Positions 52,511 through 62,206 of a stretch of 64,000 bases of DNA are shown here, piece by piece (the stretch's first letter is position 1; each line of letters opens with the position of its first letter). The notes beneath the pieces are model-generated. The model was given only the letters and a program-made list of their open reading frames with translations. It was not told the origin of the DNA and did not search any database. Made by a program: the position numbers and the translations under genes. The DNA is from Terriglobia bacterium (GTDB taxonomy: Bacteria > Acidobacteriota > Terriglobia > Bryobacterales > Bryobacteraceae). The stretch covers positions 1 to 64,000 of the forward strand of contig JAIQFL010000005.1 of the NCBI GenBank assembly GCA_020073365.1. Direction: 5' to 3'.

Positions 52511-53971
52511 CTACAATGGCGGTCCGATCAGGGTCAGCAGAATCTGCCGCAGGTCCGGACGATTTCCGATTCGTTCGAGGGCAGACTGGCCGGGCCGGGC
52601 CTGCTGCGGCGTACCGAACTGACGCAAGATCTCGCGCGCTCGAAGCGGAGCAAGCTGAGCGCGGTTGGCGGCCCGAAGCGCTCCCTGAATGCATCCCAGC
52701 GAACCCACAATCATGGGAGAAGCGCTCGATGTTCCGGCGAAGGTATCGGTGTACCACAAGTCCTCGCTGTCGCCGCCTTGCAGGTCCCCGTATCCGCAGG
52801 TGGTCACTTCCCTGCCCCAACCCTGCGCATCCACCGCCGATCCGTAATTCGAGAAATCCAGGCGCGAACAGTTATCCCCATGATTCCGGCCGTGCGTGCC
52901 GGGGGGCGGGGCGCCCGCGCCTACGAGAACCGCGCCCGAATCGACAAGATGCCGGCGGAAGGGGTTGGTCCACGAATCGGGGAATGGCCCGAATGGAGGG
53001 CCGGGATTCGCATCGTACAGGGGATCGTCAAGATCCTCCGCCCCGTTCCCCGCCGCTTCCACAACCGTGATGCCTCTCCCGGTGGCGTATTCAATGGCAG
53101 CCAGATCGTCGGGCCACCATTCCACGGCGATAAAGCCACGCTGATCCTCGCGGCCGGCAAACCCGAAGTGCGGCCCCGGACGGTGCAGTTCCACCAGAAT
53201 GATGTCGCCTGGCGAGAGCAGATCGGCGGCTAGGTGGATGGCAGCCGCGGAGTTGATCTGATCGCCGAACGCGGCAATCGCGCGCGCATGCGTGCCGGGG
53301 CAGATTCCAGTGACGCCGAATCCGTTGTGGTCCGAAACGAACACGCCCAGGACCGCGGTCCCATGATTGCGCCAATTCACGTCATTCAGCGGATTGCCTC
53401 CGGCAAGGCCGTTGTTGCCCTCGATCAGATCTTCGTGGGTGAGCTGCCAGGCGCCTTCCACATCGATGATGCGGATGTCCTTCCCCGACCCGCCGGGGTA
53501 GTTCCAGGCAAAGCGCGCGTCAATGCCATTTGGCGCAGCATCCAGATAACCCTGGCGCGCGGTGAAGTCGGGCGTGACAGCGGGCGCTCGATCGGCGGCT
53601 GGCAGCATGGGATTCACGGCGTCGGCCGGCAGGGGCGCCGGCTTCACGAAGGCGGCTTCCACGGAATCGTCATTGCGAAGTTGGTCCGCCAGATTCGCAA
53701 GATGCTCCTCGGGCGCGGAGACACGGTAGAACACCGACAAGTCCGAGGCCGCCGCGGGCGGCGCGCTTCCCGCCACCAGGCGCCGCGCGCGCCGGCCGGT
53801 GAATAGCGGGTGTATGATCGCGTTTCGCCGGCTGAGGATGCGGTGCACAGGATGCGCTTCCGATGGCGCTACCAGCCCCCCAGTTGCCGGTATGCGGACT
53901 CCGGCTCTGGATACCACGACGACGTGGGAGGGCGGGACCAAACGCGCCGGCAACTCTCTCCCTCTGGGCAT
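52511..53971 (-). CDS. Subtilisin-family serine protease
   Basis: The 486-residue enzyme has a non-catalytic N-terminal region of about 150 residues that includes a propeptide-like segment (LANLADQLRNDDSVEAAFVKP), then the peptidase domain. The triad is Asp170 (RIIDVEGAW), His203 (WRNHGTAVLGV) and Ser415 (FAGTSSASPM), with the oxyanion Asn309 in VEAAGNG. I see no signal peptide at this start, so it may be cytoplasmic or use another export route. Its C-terminal tail (GQSALERIGNRPDLRQILL) has a fossil copy at 36005-36106. An ORF resembling its propeptide lies 25 bases upstream, suggesting a two-gene unit. Confidence 0.88.
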   Translation of the reverse strand: MPRGRELPARLVPPSHVVVVSRAGVRIPATGGLVAPSEAHPVHRILSRRNAIIHPLFTGRRARRLVAGSAPPAAASDLSVFYRVSAPEEHLANLADQLRNDDSVEAAFVKPAPLPADAVNPMLPAADRAPAVTPDFTARQGYLDAAPNGIDARFAWNYPGGSGKDIRIIDVEGAWQLTHEDLIEGNNGLAGGNPLNDVNWRNHGTAVLGVFVSDHNGFGVTGICPGTHARAIAAFGDQINSAAAIHLAADLLSPGDIILVELHRPGPHFGFAGREDQRGFIAVEWWPDDLAAIEYATGRGITVVEAAGNGAEDLDDPLYDANPGPPFGPFPDSWTNPFRRHLVDSGAVLVGAGAPPPGTHGRNHGDNCSRLDFSNYGSAVDAQGWGREVTTCGYGDLQGGDSEDLWYTDTFAGTSSASPMIVGSLGCIQGALRAANRAQLAPLRAREILRQFGTPQQARPGQSALERIGNRPDLRQILLTLIGPPL

Positions 53972-53996
53972 AAACCGAATCTCCGGCGGCTCGCGG

Positions 53997-54245
53997 TTAC
54001 GGCATCTGCGCGTCAGGCTTCACGTACGCGGATTCCACCAGCCCGGAATGGCGCAGCGCTTCGGCCAGACGGCTCGCCTGCTCCAGATCGCCGCCTTCCG
54101 CCAGGACAGCCATTCCCATCCCCCCAGGCAGCAGACGCAGCGATCCTTCGGCGATTCCGGCCGCCTGCTCGAGTCGGCGCAGCCACTGACCGGAATCGAC
54201 ATTCCCCTCTGAGCTCACGCCGCGCAATTTGGCCACCACCTGCAC
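53997..54245 (-). CDS. Small propeptide-like protein upstream of the subtilase
   Basis: The 82-residue product has no signal peptide. Its C-terminal half (LAEALRHSGLVESAYVKPDAQ) resembles the propeptide-like segment in the adjacent protease (LADQLRNDDSVEAAFVKPAP): aligned, VE-A-VKP and several hydrophobic positions agree. Subtilase propeptides act as intramolecular chaperones and inhibitors, and free-standing I9-like inhibitors are known. The short gap of 25 bases to the protease and the same strand fit a protease/inhibitor or protease/chaperone pair. This is inference; the ORF is short. Confidence 0.6.
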   Translation of the reverse strand: MQVVAKLRGVSSEGNVDSGQWLRRLEQAAGIAEGSLRLLPGGMGMAVLAEGGDLEQASRLAEALRHSGLVESAYVKPDAQMP

Positions 54246-54264
54246 CTTTCCAGATTATCCCCAT

Positions 54265-55611
54265 TTATGTGCCCGCCACCTGGAACGACCCAGTGGCTTC
54301 TGCGCCGTCGGGGTTGGTGATATGCGCGACCGCGATGTAGGGCCCTGTGGAGGCCGGCATGGTGAGCGATAACTGAATCTGGTTTTGGGAAATCGCCGTG
54401 ATGGAGGGGGTTACCGGCGCCCCGGGGGTCGTGATGACTACCGAGGCCTTGGGGTCGAATCCGGAGCCCGTGACCGTCACTTGGGTACTCACCGCCGGCG
54501 ACACCGAGTTGGGCGTAACCGAGATCACCTTCGGCGGAACTTTCGCGGGTGTTGGTGGTGGCGCGCTCCCGCCGGCCGCGGGAGAACTGGCGGCGCCCTG
54601 CACCATTTGCTTCACCTGGTTCGCGATGTATGGAGCGAAAACGGTTAGCCCGCTGAGCAGGAAGCTGCTGATGTCCGGCACTGGCTGGTTGTTCAGTACC
54701 CGCCAGACCGCAACGTAGCCGATTCCGACGTAGATAACCATCAAAACCAGCAGCCCCAGAAATGCGATCAGACGGCTGGTGCTGGGCTTGCCGTCTTCCC
54801 GGAGAGCATCGCCGAGCCTCCAGTCCAGCGTACGCCTGAGAGCGATCACAGTTCCGAGCAGGGAAATGACGTAGAGTCCGGTCATGATCCAAAACACGGT
54901 CCAGTACAGCCGGTCCGGAGTGGTGGGAGCGGGAGCCGCCGCCGGTGCCGCCGCGGTTCCGGGTTGCGCGGCTTCCGGCTCCGCGGGCGGCGCAAATGTA
55001 GTTGTTTCATCGGTCGGCGTAGGCGGTGCACTAGGCGGCGCGCTTTCAAAGGCGATCGCCAGTACCGGGTGGAGCTCGATGTTATTCGGGGCGTGACCCA
55101 GTTGGCCCGCTCCTCCGTGCGGAATGTCGAAGAAGCCAACGCCCGTGACGACTACCGGGACGTCGGTCTCCTGCATTTTCGTGGTGGTCTTCAGGGTTGC
55201 GTCGAAAGTGTTGCGCGCGGCTTGTATCTGCTGCTGAACAGGACTACCCGCGGAGCATGCCGGAGCGGGGATCTCGGCGATCATGGTGCCGCCGTTCTCG
55301 TCTTCCAGAACCAGATGATAGTCCGAGTCGGCCTCGCGTTTGAAGTTGGTGAGCCGCGCCCTCAATCGGAATACGGTTGTCTCAGTTCCCGCCACGCGCT
55401 GTTTGGTAACGCCCGCCGGACGCGGCAATGCGGTCAGATCCGCTATGGTTGCGTCTTTGATCTGAGTTAGCTTGATGGACGAAGCCAGCGAATCCCGAAG
55501 GATCTTCACGTCGCCCAGTTCGACCGGGCAGGTTGCCGCGAATGCCGGCTCGCTACATACGAGGACGGCTGCAGCCAGGAATGGGAAGGGAAGGGCCCAC
55601 GGTTTGCGCAT
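54265..55611 (-). CDS. Exported/membrane protein with C-terminal IPT/TIG domain
   Basis: A Sec signal peptide (ending EPAFAATC) leads into an extracytoplasmic domain with a coiled-coil-like helix (QQIQAARNTFDATLKTT). An Ala/Pro-rich linker follows, then two clear membrane helices (YWTVFWIMTGLYVISLLGTVIAL and LIAFLGLLVLMVIYVGIGYVAV), a possible third (FLLSGLTVFAPYIANQV), and a C-terminal Ig-like IPT/TIG domain (KVISVTPNSVSPAVSTQVTVTGSGFDP). The layout suggests an envelope protein with domains on opposite sides or two outward domains. Its function is unknown. It has a good promoter at 55677-55705 and the propeptide-like and protease genes follow on the same strand. Confidence 0.75.
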   Translation of the reverse strand: MRKPWALPFPFLAAAVLVCSEPAFAATCPVELGDVKILRDSLASSIKLTQIKDATIADLTALPRPAGVTKQRVAGTETTVFRLRARLTNFKREADSDYHLVLEDENGGTMIAEIPAPACSAGSPVQQQIQAARNTFDATLKTTTKMQETDVPVVVTGVGFFDIPHGGAGQLGHAPNNIELHPVLAIAFESAPPSAPPTPTDETTTFAPPAEPEAAQPGTAAAPAAAPAPTTPDRLYWTVFWIMTGLYVISLLGTVIALRRTLDWRLGDALREDGKPSTSRLIAFLGLLVLMVIYVGIGYVAVWRVLNNQPVPDISSFLLSGLTVFAPYIANQVKQMVQGAASSPAAGGSAPPPTPAKVPPKVISVTPNSVSPAVSTQVTVTGSGFDPKASVVITTPGAPVTPSITAISQNQIQLSLTMPASTGPYIAVAHITNPDGAEATGSFQVAGT

Positions 55612-55676
55612 AGCTCCTCCTCCTGAGCGCCGGGGCCCCGTTAAGACATCGAGCGTCCGGCCATGCGAATCGCTCG

Positions 55677-55705
55677 ATAATATCCGGGAAAAAGGATCAA
55701 GTCAA
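55677..55705 (-). promoter_or_regulatory. Sigma70-type promoter of the IPT/TIG protein gene
   Basis: On the minus strand TTGACT (55705-55700) and TATTAT (55682-55677) are 17 bases apart. The predicted start near 55670 leaves about 60 bases of leader. Confidence 0.65.
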
Positions 55706-55788
55706 ATGCCAATTTCATTTCAATTCGATTTACTCTCATTACTTATGGTGGGACAAACGATCGTCTTTCTTCGTCTGTCCACCGGCTT

Positions 55789-56094
55789 TCAGATGCGCCG
55801 CAGCTTCACGCGGAATTCATCCTCGCCGAAACTGTCGAAGACCGTTGTTCGCAATTCGTATTCCGCCTCGCCGATTCTGAACCGCTCTTTCTTTTTCCTG
55901 GCAAGCCGGCGAAGTTCCTTCCGCAACGACGCAGCTTCGGGACTCGAAGTGTCGAATTGGGCGAAGCTGGCGCCAGCGTTGTTCCGCATCGCGAACACCC
56001 ACTCCACTCCATCCTTGTATTCAACGTTCATCTCATCCGCACCGAGCAGCAGGGCCTCCCCGACTAGTCTATAAACAATACTCTTTTGCTCCAT
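55789..56094 (-). CDS. Hypothetical small protein
   Basis: The 101-residue protein starts at ATG 56094 with an AGAGAG-type site upstream. It has an acidic first half (ADEMNVEYKDGVEWVFAMR), a basic middle (LRKELRRLARKKKERFRIG), and a C-terminal strand pattern (YELRTTVFDSFGEDEFRVKL). There is no signal peptide, membrane segment or cysteine. I do not recognise the family. It ends about 85 bases before the IPT/TIG promoter and stands apart from nuoB. Confidence 0.65.
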   Translation of the reverse strand: MEQKSIVYRLVGEALLLGADEMNVEYKDGVEWVFAMRNNAGASFAQFDTSSPEAASLRKELRRLARKKKERFRIGEAEYELRTTVFDSFGEDEFRVKLRRI

Positions 56095-56225
56095 AGCTCT
56101 CTTCACCTCGGGAAAAAAACACGCGACTGGCAGTGTACCAGTCCACAAGCAGCACGACATTGCCGATAGCCCCGATCGTATAATCGTGCCACGGAAACCT
56201 CCAAGGCTGAGAGAAAATCTAGATC

Positions 56226-56245
56226 CGCAGGCGGAACCGCCTGCG
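56226..56245. repeat. CAGGCGG-AA-CCGCCTG hairpin, copy 2
   Basis: CGCAGGCGG-AA-CCGCCTGCG, a nine-base stem with an AA loop, lies about 20 bases beyond the nuoB stop and shares its core with 47918-47937. On the minus strand it is followed at some distance by TTTTC, so it may help end nuoB transcription. Confidence 0.6.
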
Positions 56246-56263
56246 CCACGAGAACCAGTCCGC

Positions 56264-56815
56264 CTACGCCAGGTTCAGCACCTGTTTGACGGTGCCGCTC
56301 TGGTCCTGGATCTTCTGCTGGAGCATCATGAGCGCGTAGATGAGCTGCTCGGGGCGCGGCGGACAGCCGGGCACGAACACGTCGATTGGAATGACCTGGT
56401 TCACGGGAACCAGCGCGTAATTGTTGAACACGCCGGTGGAGGTGGCGCAGGCGCCCATGGAGATGGCCCATTTAGGCTCGGGCATCTGCTGGTACAGGTG
56501 CCGGATCACCGGGGCCATTTTCTGGGAGACCCTCCCGGCGATAATCATCAGGTCCGACTGGCGCGGCGACCCGCGGAACACCTCGGCGCCGAAGCGTGCG
56601 ATATCAAACCGCGAGGCGCTCATCGACATCATTTCAATGGCGCAACAGGCCAGCCCGAACGTCATCGGCCAGATGGAGTTCTTCCTTGCCCAGTTGACCG
56701 CATTGTCGAGCGTGGTAAACAGGATCCCTTCCGATGCCGCGGCGGCGGCATTGTCCACCACGTAGTTGTCGACCCGCGCAAACAGCTCCGGGTCGCTGGC
56801 AAGGGGTGTATTCAT
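56264..56815 (-). CDS. nuoB: NADH-quinone oxidoreductase subunit B, orphan
   Basis: The 183-residue protein is a clear NuoB/PSST subunit, which carries the terminal N2 [4Fe-4S] cluster next to the quinone site. The ligand cysteines are in [19 protein letters not shown] and [11 protein letters not shown], and the [14 protein letters not shown] block is present. No other nuo gene is adjacent: upstream is a divergent glucanotransferase, downstream a small hypothetical protein. It is either a displaced member of the complex I gene set or an extra copy. Confidence 0.92.
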   Translation of the reverse strand: MNTPLASDPELFARVDNYVVDNAAAAASEGILFTTLDNAVNWARKNSIWPMTFGLACCAIEMMSMSASRFDIARFGAEVFRGSPRQSDLMIIAGRVSQKMAPVIRHLYQQMPEPKWAISMGACATSTGVFNNYALVPVNQVIPIDVFVPGCPPRPEQLIYALMMLQQKIQDQSGTVKQVLNLA

Positions 56816-56874
56816 ACCCTTTATTTTCGCATGGCTGGCGGCACTCCTGTAAAATTGGAGATTACCCTCTTTTC

Positions 56875-59097
56875 ATGCCATCCGAATCATTCCTGCAATT
56901 ACTCGCGCGCACCGCCGACCTGTGTGGCGTCGAGCCGGGCTTCTGGGACATCTGGGGCCGTTATCATGCCACCACTCCAGAGGCGCAGCAGGTGATTCTC
57001 GAAGCGATGGGAATCGCCGCGGAGAATGCGGAGTCGCTGGAGCGCTCGTCCGCGGCCCTCACCCGGCGCGAATGGGCGCGGCTGCTGCCGCCGGCGATAG
57101 TGGCACGCGAATCGCGCGAGGTGGATCTGCTGCTCAGCATGCCGGCCGAATTGTTGGGGGAGAGCGCGCGAATTTCCGTTCGCCGTGAGGACGGCCACAC
57201 CGTGGAATGCGAGTTGGGCCTGGGAGACCTGCCGCTGGCGGGCTCCATCGAAATGGACGGCTGCTCCTGGGTGCGGAAGCGGGCGCGGATTCCCATCGAC
57301 CTGCCGCTGGGCTATCACGACATCTCGGTACAGTTGGGCCCCGTCCGCGGCGCCACCCGGTACATCGTGACGCCGGACCGCGCCTGGACGGATCCCGATC
57401 CGGGCCGGGGCGGACGCGCAGCGGGTATTGCCGTCAGCCTTTACGGCGTGCGTTCGGAGCGGAATTGGGGCTGCGGGGATTTTGGCGACCTGCTCGAAAT
57501 CGTGGACTGGGTTTCCGAGCAACTAAAAGCCGGCTTCGTGGCGCTCAATCCGCTGCACGCCATCCACAATCGCCGTCCCTTCAACTCCAGCCCGTATCTG
57601 CCGAACTCGATCTTTTACCAGAATTTCCTGTACCTGGATGTGGAGGGCATGGAAGACTTCGCGAATTGCCGGCGGGCGCGGCAACTACGCCAGTCGCCCG
57701 CAGTGGCCGCCGGGATCGACGAATTGCGCCGCTCCCCTTTTGTGGAGTATGAAGGAGTCGCCGCGCTGAAACTGAGGTTCCTGAAGCTGCTGTTTGTCCG
57801 GTTTCTGAGAGAATGGCGTACCGGCTCGGCGCGCGCCCGCGAGTTTGAAGCCTTTCTCGCGCGGGAGGCCGACCTGCTGGAGAGCTTCGCCACCTACTGC
57901 GCGCTGGACGAGCACCTGCACCAGGGCAACCCGGACCTTTGGACCTGGAAGGATTGGCCCGCGCCCTACCAGGACCCCTCCTCGGCGGAAACTCGCGCGT
58001 TTCGCCAAAAACACTGGCGCCGGGTAATGTTTTACCAGTTCCTGCAATGGCAGATCGACATCCAGTTGCGCCGCGCGCAGCAGAGGGCACGCGACCGCCA
58101 TCTGCCCATCGGCCTGTACCACGATCTGGCGCTGGCAACGGACCAGTCCGGCTCCGACTTGTGGGCGCACCGCCGGTTCTTTGTGGCGGGCTGCCGGGTG
58201 GGATCGCCTCCCGACGATTTTGCGCCGAAGGGCCAGGACTGGGGCTTTCCGCCGCCCCACGCGGAACGGCATCGTGAAGACGGATACCGGCTCTTTGCCG
58301 AATCCATCCGCAAGAACTGCCGCCACGGGGGAGCGCTGCGCATCGATCACGTCATGCGTCTCTTCCGTCTGTACTGGATTCCCGACGGCTGCGATGCCGC
58401 CGAGGGCGCTTACGTGCGCGAGCGATCCGACGATTTCGTGCGCATCCTGGCACTGGAGAGCGTGCGCAACCGGGTGGTCGTGGTAGGAGAAGACCTGGGA
58501 ACCGTGGAGCCGGCGGTGCGCGAGACCCTGGCGGGCTTCGGAATTCTCAGCTACCGGCTCTTCTACTTCGAGAAGAACGGGCGCGGCGAGTTCCGCCGAG
58601 ACGACGAATACCCGCAGCAGGCGCTGGTCTCCTCGACCACCCACGACCTGCCGACGCTCGCCGGTTTCTGGGTAGCGGCGGATGTGGAGGCCCGCCACAA
58701 CGCAGGCGTGCTGGATGACGAAGGCTTCCGGTCGCAGGTGGCTGGCCGCCGTGTCGAAAAGCAGAAGATGCTGGACGTTCTGTTCCATGTGGGATTGATG
58801 CCCGCTCATTTGCCGCGCTCCGCGGAGGCCTATCCGGAATTGACCGGCGAACTGCACAACGCCATCATTGGCTTTTTGGCGCGGACGCCTTCGCAGCTTC
58901 TGGCCATCAACCAGGAAGACCTCACCAAGGAACGCTTTCAACAGAATCTTCCGGGGACTACATGGCAGTACCCGAACTGGGGCCGGAAAATGCGGTTCAC
59001 GGTGGAGCAGTTGAAGTCGGACCCGGAAGCGCGCGGTTATACCAGGATGTTGCGGAACTGGATCGTGGATTCGGGAAGAGGGAACCACGCGAGGTAG
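56875..59097 (+). CDS. malQ: 4-alpha-glucanotransferase (GH77, MalQ-like)
   Basis: This 740-residue enzyme begins with an N-terminal extension of about 150 residues (beta-rich, typical of longer bacterial MalQ) followed by the GH77 barrel. Catalytic residues are the nucleophile Asp491 (LRIDHVMRLFRLYWIP), acid/base Glu539 (VVVGEDLGTV) and Asp591 (STTHDLPTLAGFW). The substrate loop GLYHDLALATDQSGSDLWAH is present. It transfers malto-oligosaccharide segments and releases glucose during glycogen or maltodextrin metabolism. I start at ATG 56875, directly before PSESFLQLL; the longer frame overlaps nuoB. No other glycogen gene is near. Confidence 0.92.
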   Translation: MPSESFLQLLARTADLCGVEPGFWDIWGRYHATTPEAQQVILEAMGIAAENAESLERSSAALTRREWARLLPPAIVARESREVDLLLSMPAELLGESARISVRREDGHTVECELGLGDLPLAGSIEMDGCSWVRKRARIPIDLPLGYHDISVQLGPVRGATRYIVTPDRAWTDPDPGRGGRAAGIAVSLYGVRSERNWGCGDFGDLLEIVDWVSEQLKAGFVALNPLHAIHNRRPFNSSPYLPNSIFYQNFLYLDVEGMEDFANCRRARQLRQSPAVAAGIDELRRSPFVEYEGVAALKLRFLKLLFVRFLREWRTGSARAREFEAFLAREADLLESFATYCALDEHLHQGNPDLWTWKDWPAPYQDPSSAETRAFRQKHWRRVMFYQFLQWQIDIQLRRAQQRARDRHLPIGLYHDLALATDQSGSDLWAHRRFFVAGCRVGSPPDDFAPKGQDWGFPPPHAERHREDGYRLFAESIRKNCRHGGALRIDHVMRLFRLYWIPDGCDAAEGAYVRERSDDFVRILALESVRNRVVVVGEDLGTVEPAVRETLAGFGILSYRLFYFEKNGRGEFRRDDEYPQQALVSSTTHDLPTLAGFWVAADVEARHNAGVLDDEGFRSQVAGRRVEKQKMLDVLFHVGLMPAHLPRSAEAYPELTGELHNAIIGFLARTPSQLLAINQEDLTKERFQQNLPGTTWQYPNWGRKMRFTVEQLKSDPEARGYTRMLRNWIVDSGRGNHAR

Positions 59098-59330
59098 TAC
59101 GTGAACTGTCGGAGGGAGGCCGTCTATCTCGCCGGCCTTCCCGACGTCCCCGAGAGCTGGCCGCACTCCGAGGTGAACGACTGGGGTTTCGGGCGGTGAT
59201 TCGTGGGTACAAGGTCTGGGGATGAGAGCGGACACATGGACGAAGAACGAAATCAAAGCTGCTCGCCGGCCGGGGAAAGTGACGCTGGCAGGCAGGTCGA
59301 GGACCGGTCGAGGGCCCGGCTGATCCACGG

Positions 59331-61982
59331 TTACTTATCGCGTGGGGCGTCCATGCGCGGGCCGGGTACGCCGCTCCTCGATTCCTTCGCGGCCGCCGGG
59401 TCGAAAATCCGCAGATCCACGTCGACGGCCTTGTAGGGGACCGGGTCGGGGCGCGATGCCAGGCAGTCGCTCAGGTCGCTGGCCGCGGCGTCGAAGAGAT
59501 TCAACGCCGGCACATCGAGCAGGCGGAAGATGGTCTTCAGCAGCCCGGGAAAACTGGTGTTCACGTGGGAGACGTAATCCTTCCTGCACCACGGGCCGGC
59601 GCAAAGTAGAACCGTGCGCTGCGCATCGATGTGATCCACGCCGCCTTGCGCATCGTCCTCGGTAATGAACACGGCGGTCTCGTTCCACCACTTCGTTCCC
59701 GACAGGTATTCCAGGATACGCCCCAGTGCATAGTCGTTGTCGGCAACGAATGACTCCTCATAAGGATAGCCGTCCTCCGGGCGTTCTTTGGCCATATGAT
59801 CGTTGGGCAGGTGCATGAAGAGGAACCGGGGCATCTCCTCACCGCCTTTGACGTATTTTTCGTCCATTTCCCGGATGAACTGCGACGCGCGGTACTGGTC
59901 TGGAATGTTCATGTTGAAGCCGGGATACTGGCGCGACGTGTGGCGGTAGAGCGGATCGGGCATGGGAACATTGGTCAGGAATCGCGCGCCGGTGGGTTCG
60001 AGGTCTTTACCCTCATCCACGCCCGCCAGTTCAAACCCCTCGCCGAAGTTATAGAAGGATACTCCGTGGCGGGTCAGGTGATGCCAGATGGTTCCGCCCT
60101 CCGTCTGCTCCTCGGGATGTACGGACGAGTCCGATCCGGCGAACAGAAGCCTCCCGGGCGCCGCGCCCAGGCGGAAGTCCTTTTTCTGGTCGCTGTAGGC
60201 CGCCATCAGCGACGATTCGGTCCAGGCGTTGGGATAAGCACCAACCAGCCAGTGGTGCCCATCCACGCTGACGTCCGAATCGGCATAGAAATTGTCGCTG
60301 AAGGTCCATCGACGGGCTATGGCGTGGTGGTTCGGCGTGACGTTCACATCCTTGAGACTAAAGCGCTTTCCCTTGCCGTCCACGTAGCCTCGGGTGCCCA
60401 GCCGCGCGATCTCGGGAGATCCCATGGCGGCTCCATTGGACGCGCTCTGGAGATCGCCGAACACCTCGTCGTAGGTGCGGTTCTCCTTGACGATCAGGAT
60501 CACATGGCGAATCCCCGAGGGCAGCGGCGGGAGAGCCGTGGTAGACGGATGGAATCCGTTGGCCTCCAGGACGAAGGCGGTCTGCTGCGGTAAGTCCTCC
60601 GCCTTTGGCAGGGGAAAAACGGAAAGCGACCCCTGGCGCAAGTGGCTGGGAAGGAGGGCACCGGGCGGCCCTCCGGGAGCATTGGGCCCCCGGCCATGGC
60701 CTTTGGCGTTGGCCACAAAGATGGTGTCGTGGTCGATCGCCACACGCGTGGGAAACCAAGCCATGGGGAGATGGCCGAGCACCCGCCTCTCGCGCGTATC
60801 GATCACACCCACTGCGTTGATTCCGGCCTCCGCCACCAGCAGCCAACCCGACTTTTCGTGGTATGCCATGCCGATCGGCAGCACGCCCCGCAATGGTTCC
60901 ATGCCGGGGATGCGTATGGGGATCTCGGCTGCCACGGTGTTGGTCTTCCCATCGATCACCGTGATGGAATCGTTGCTCGCGTTGGAAACAAAGATGTTAT
61001 CAGCCGCAGCCACGACTCCCGAAGGGCTGCTGCCACCCTGGCTGTTCTCACCGAATGGAAGACCCGTGCGGATGAAGGTCTCGACCTTGGCTGCGGCGGG
61101 ATTGGAGACGTCGATCACGCAGACCGAATTCGACTCTCGCACGTTGGGGTCGCCCAGACCGGGAACCTGGACTACCCCCTTCGCGGTTTGTCTTTCGGCG
61201 CCTGCGGAGGCCTCGGCGCTGGGGAAGCCGAATGCCGGGAAGGAAAGGCCGGTGGTCCGAGCCTGCTTGGGATCGGCGCCTGGGATGGACTGGTACTGGA
61301 ACATTCCGACGTTGGTGACGTAAAGCTTTTGCCGGTCGGGCGAGAGCGCCAGAGCGAAGGGCAGGCGACCCACCTTTACGGATGTCAGGATCTGGCGGGA
61401 CTTGGTTTCGATGACCGCCACGCGGAAGTTGGCCTGGTCCACGGCGTAAAGGATCCCGCGCTCGGCGTCTAAGGCCAGATCGCCAGTATAGCTGTCATCG
61501 AATCCGCCCTGGTTGAGGTCGATCACGCGCCGCCGGTCGGCGTTCCAATCGAAGAGGCTGATTTTGCCCGAATTACCCTCGGATGCAAAAACTGCATGCT
61601 CGCTGGAAAATGCCAGGCCCATGAATACGCTGCGCCAGTCCGCGTCTTCGAACTCGTCCAGCATGTCGAGCGACCGGGCCATCAGTTGGCGCGCCTGCCA
61701 GCGGCCGTTCTTGTCGCGATCGAGAACTGTGAGTGAATTCCGCCCGGGGCCTCCGTTGGAGGTCACCGCGGTTTTCCCCGAAGAACTGACCGCTAGGCCG
61801 AACGCACCTGGGCCCGTAACGTATTGATCTCCCAAGGGCGCGATGATCCGCCCGCCGGGCAAGATGGATGCGCCGGAGCGCCTCAGGGCGGGGCGTATGC
61901 CGGCCGGGGCAGAATAGGTCTGCGCTGTCAGGATGGTACTGAGCGTCAGCAGCGTCAGGGAGGAGCGCCAGGCGGCGGGCAC
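59331..61982 (-). CDS. Exported beta-propeller phosphoesterase
   Basis: The 883-residue protein has a signal peptide (SLTLLTLSTILTAQ), a beta-propeller of YVTN/NHL type in the first half (SKSRQILTSVKVGRLPFALA, DKQ-like blades, VIDGKTNTVAAEIPI), and a C-terminal alkaline-phosphatase-superfamily phosphoesterase domain (VILIVKENRTYDEVFGDL, NDHMAKERPEDGYP, FITEDDAQGGVDHIDAQRT). The second half resembles AcpA-type acid phosphatase/phosphoesterase. The enzyme probably hydrolyses phosphate esters in the periplasm. The start is a GTG placed against GGAGGGG. It converges with malQ, leaving a 233-base gap in which I see no gene or clear terminator. Confidence 0.85.
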   Translation of the reverse strand: MPAAWRSSLTLLTLSTILTAQTYSAPAGIRPALRRSGASILPGGRIIAPLGDQYVTGPGAFGLAVSSSGKTAVTSNGGPGRNSLTVLDRDKNGRWQARQLMARSLDMLDEFEDADWRSVFMGLAFSSEHAVFASEGNSGKISLFDWNADRRRVIDLNQGGFDDSYTGDLALDAERGILYAVDQANFRVAVIETKSRQILTSVKVGRLPFALALSPDRQKLYVTNVGMFQYQSIPGADPKQARTTGLSFPAFGFPSAEASAGAERQTAKGVVQVPGLGDPNVRESNSVCVIDVSNPAAAKVETFIRTGLPFGENSQGGSSPSGVVAAADNIFVSNASNDSITVIDGKTNTVAAEIPIRIPGMEPLRGVLPIGMAYHEKSGWLLVAEAGINAVGVIDTRERRVLGHLPMAWFPTRVAIDHDTIFVANAKGHGRGPNAPGGPPGALLPSHLRQGSLSVFPLPKAEDLPQQTAFVLEANGFHPSTTALPPLPSGIRHVILIVKENRTYDEVFGDLQSASNGAAMGSPEIARLGTRGYVDGKGKRFSLKDVNVTPNHHAIARRWTFSDNFYADSDVSVDGHHWLVGAYPNAWTESSLMAAYSDQKKDFRLGAAPGRLLFAGSDSSVHPEEQTEGGTIWHHLTRHGVSFYNFGEGFELAGVDEGKDLEPTGARFLTNVPMPDPLYRHTSRQYPGFNMNIPDQYRASQFIREMDEKYVKGGEEMPRFLFMHLPNDHMAKERPEDGYPYEESFVADNDYALGRILEYLSGTKWWNETAVFITEDDAQGGVDHIDAQRTVLLCAGPWCRKDYVSHVNTSFPGLLKTIFRLLDVPALNLFDAAASDLSDCLASRPDPVPYKAVDVDLRIFDPAAAKESRSGVPGPRMDAPRDK

Positions 61983-62206
61983 CCCTCCATCATAACCCGT
62001 GCAAAAACGGGGTCTTCCGCACCTCGACGAACAGTTTCGACAGCCCTTGAGGCAATCGCAAATCGCGTAATCTTTGTCCGGGTCGGTAAAGATTCCACGC
62101 CCGGAGGGCGTTACCCTATATCCAGCGGGCTACAGCAATACCCTATCATCTAGTACTATGCATCACGTTTCCCTAGGGTTGCACCGCATGGCGGTCGGAA
62201 GTATCA

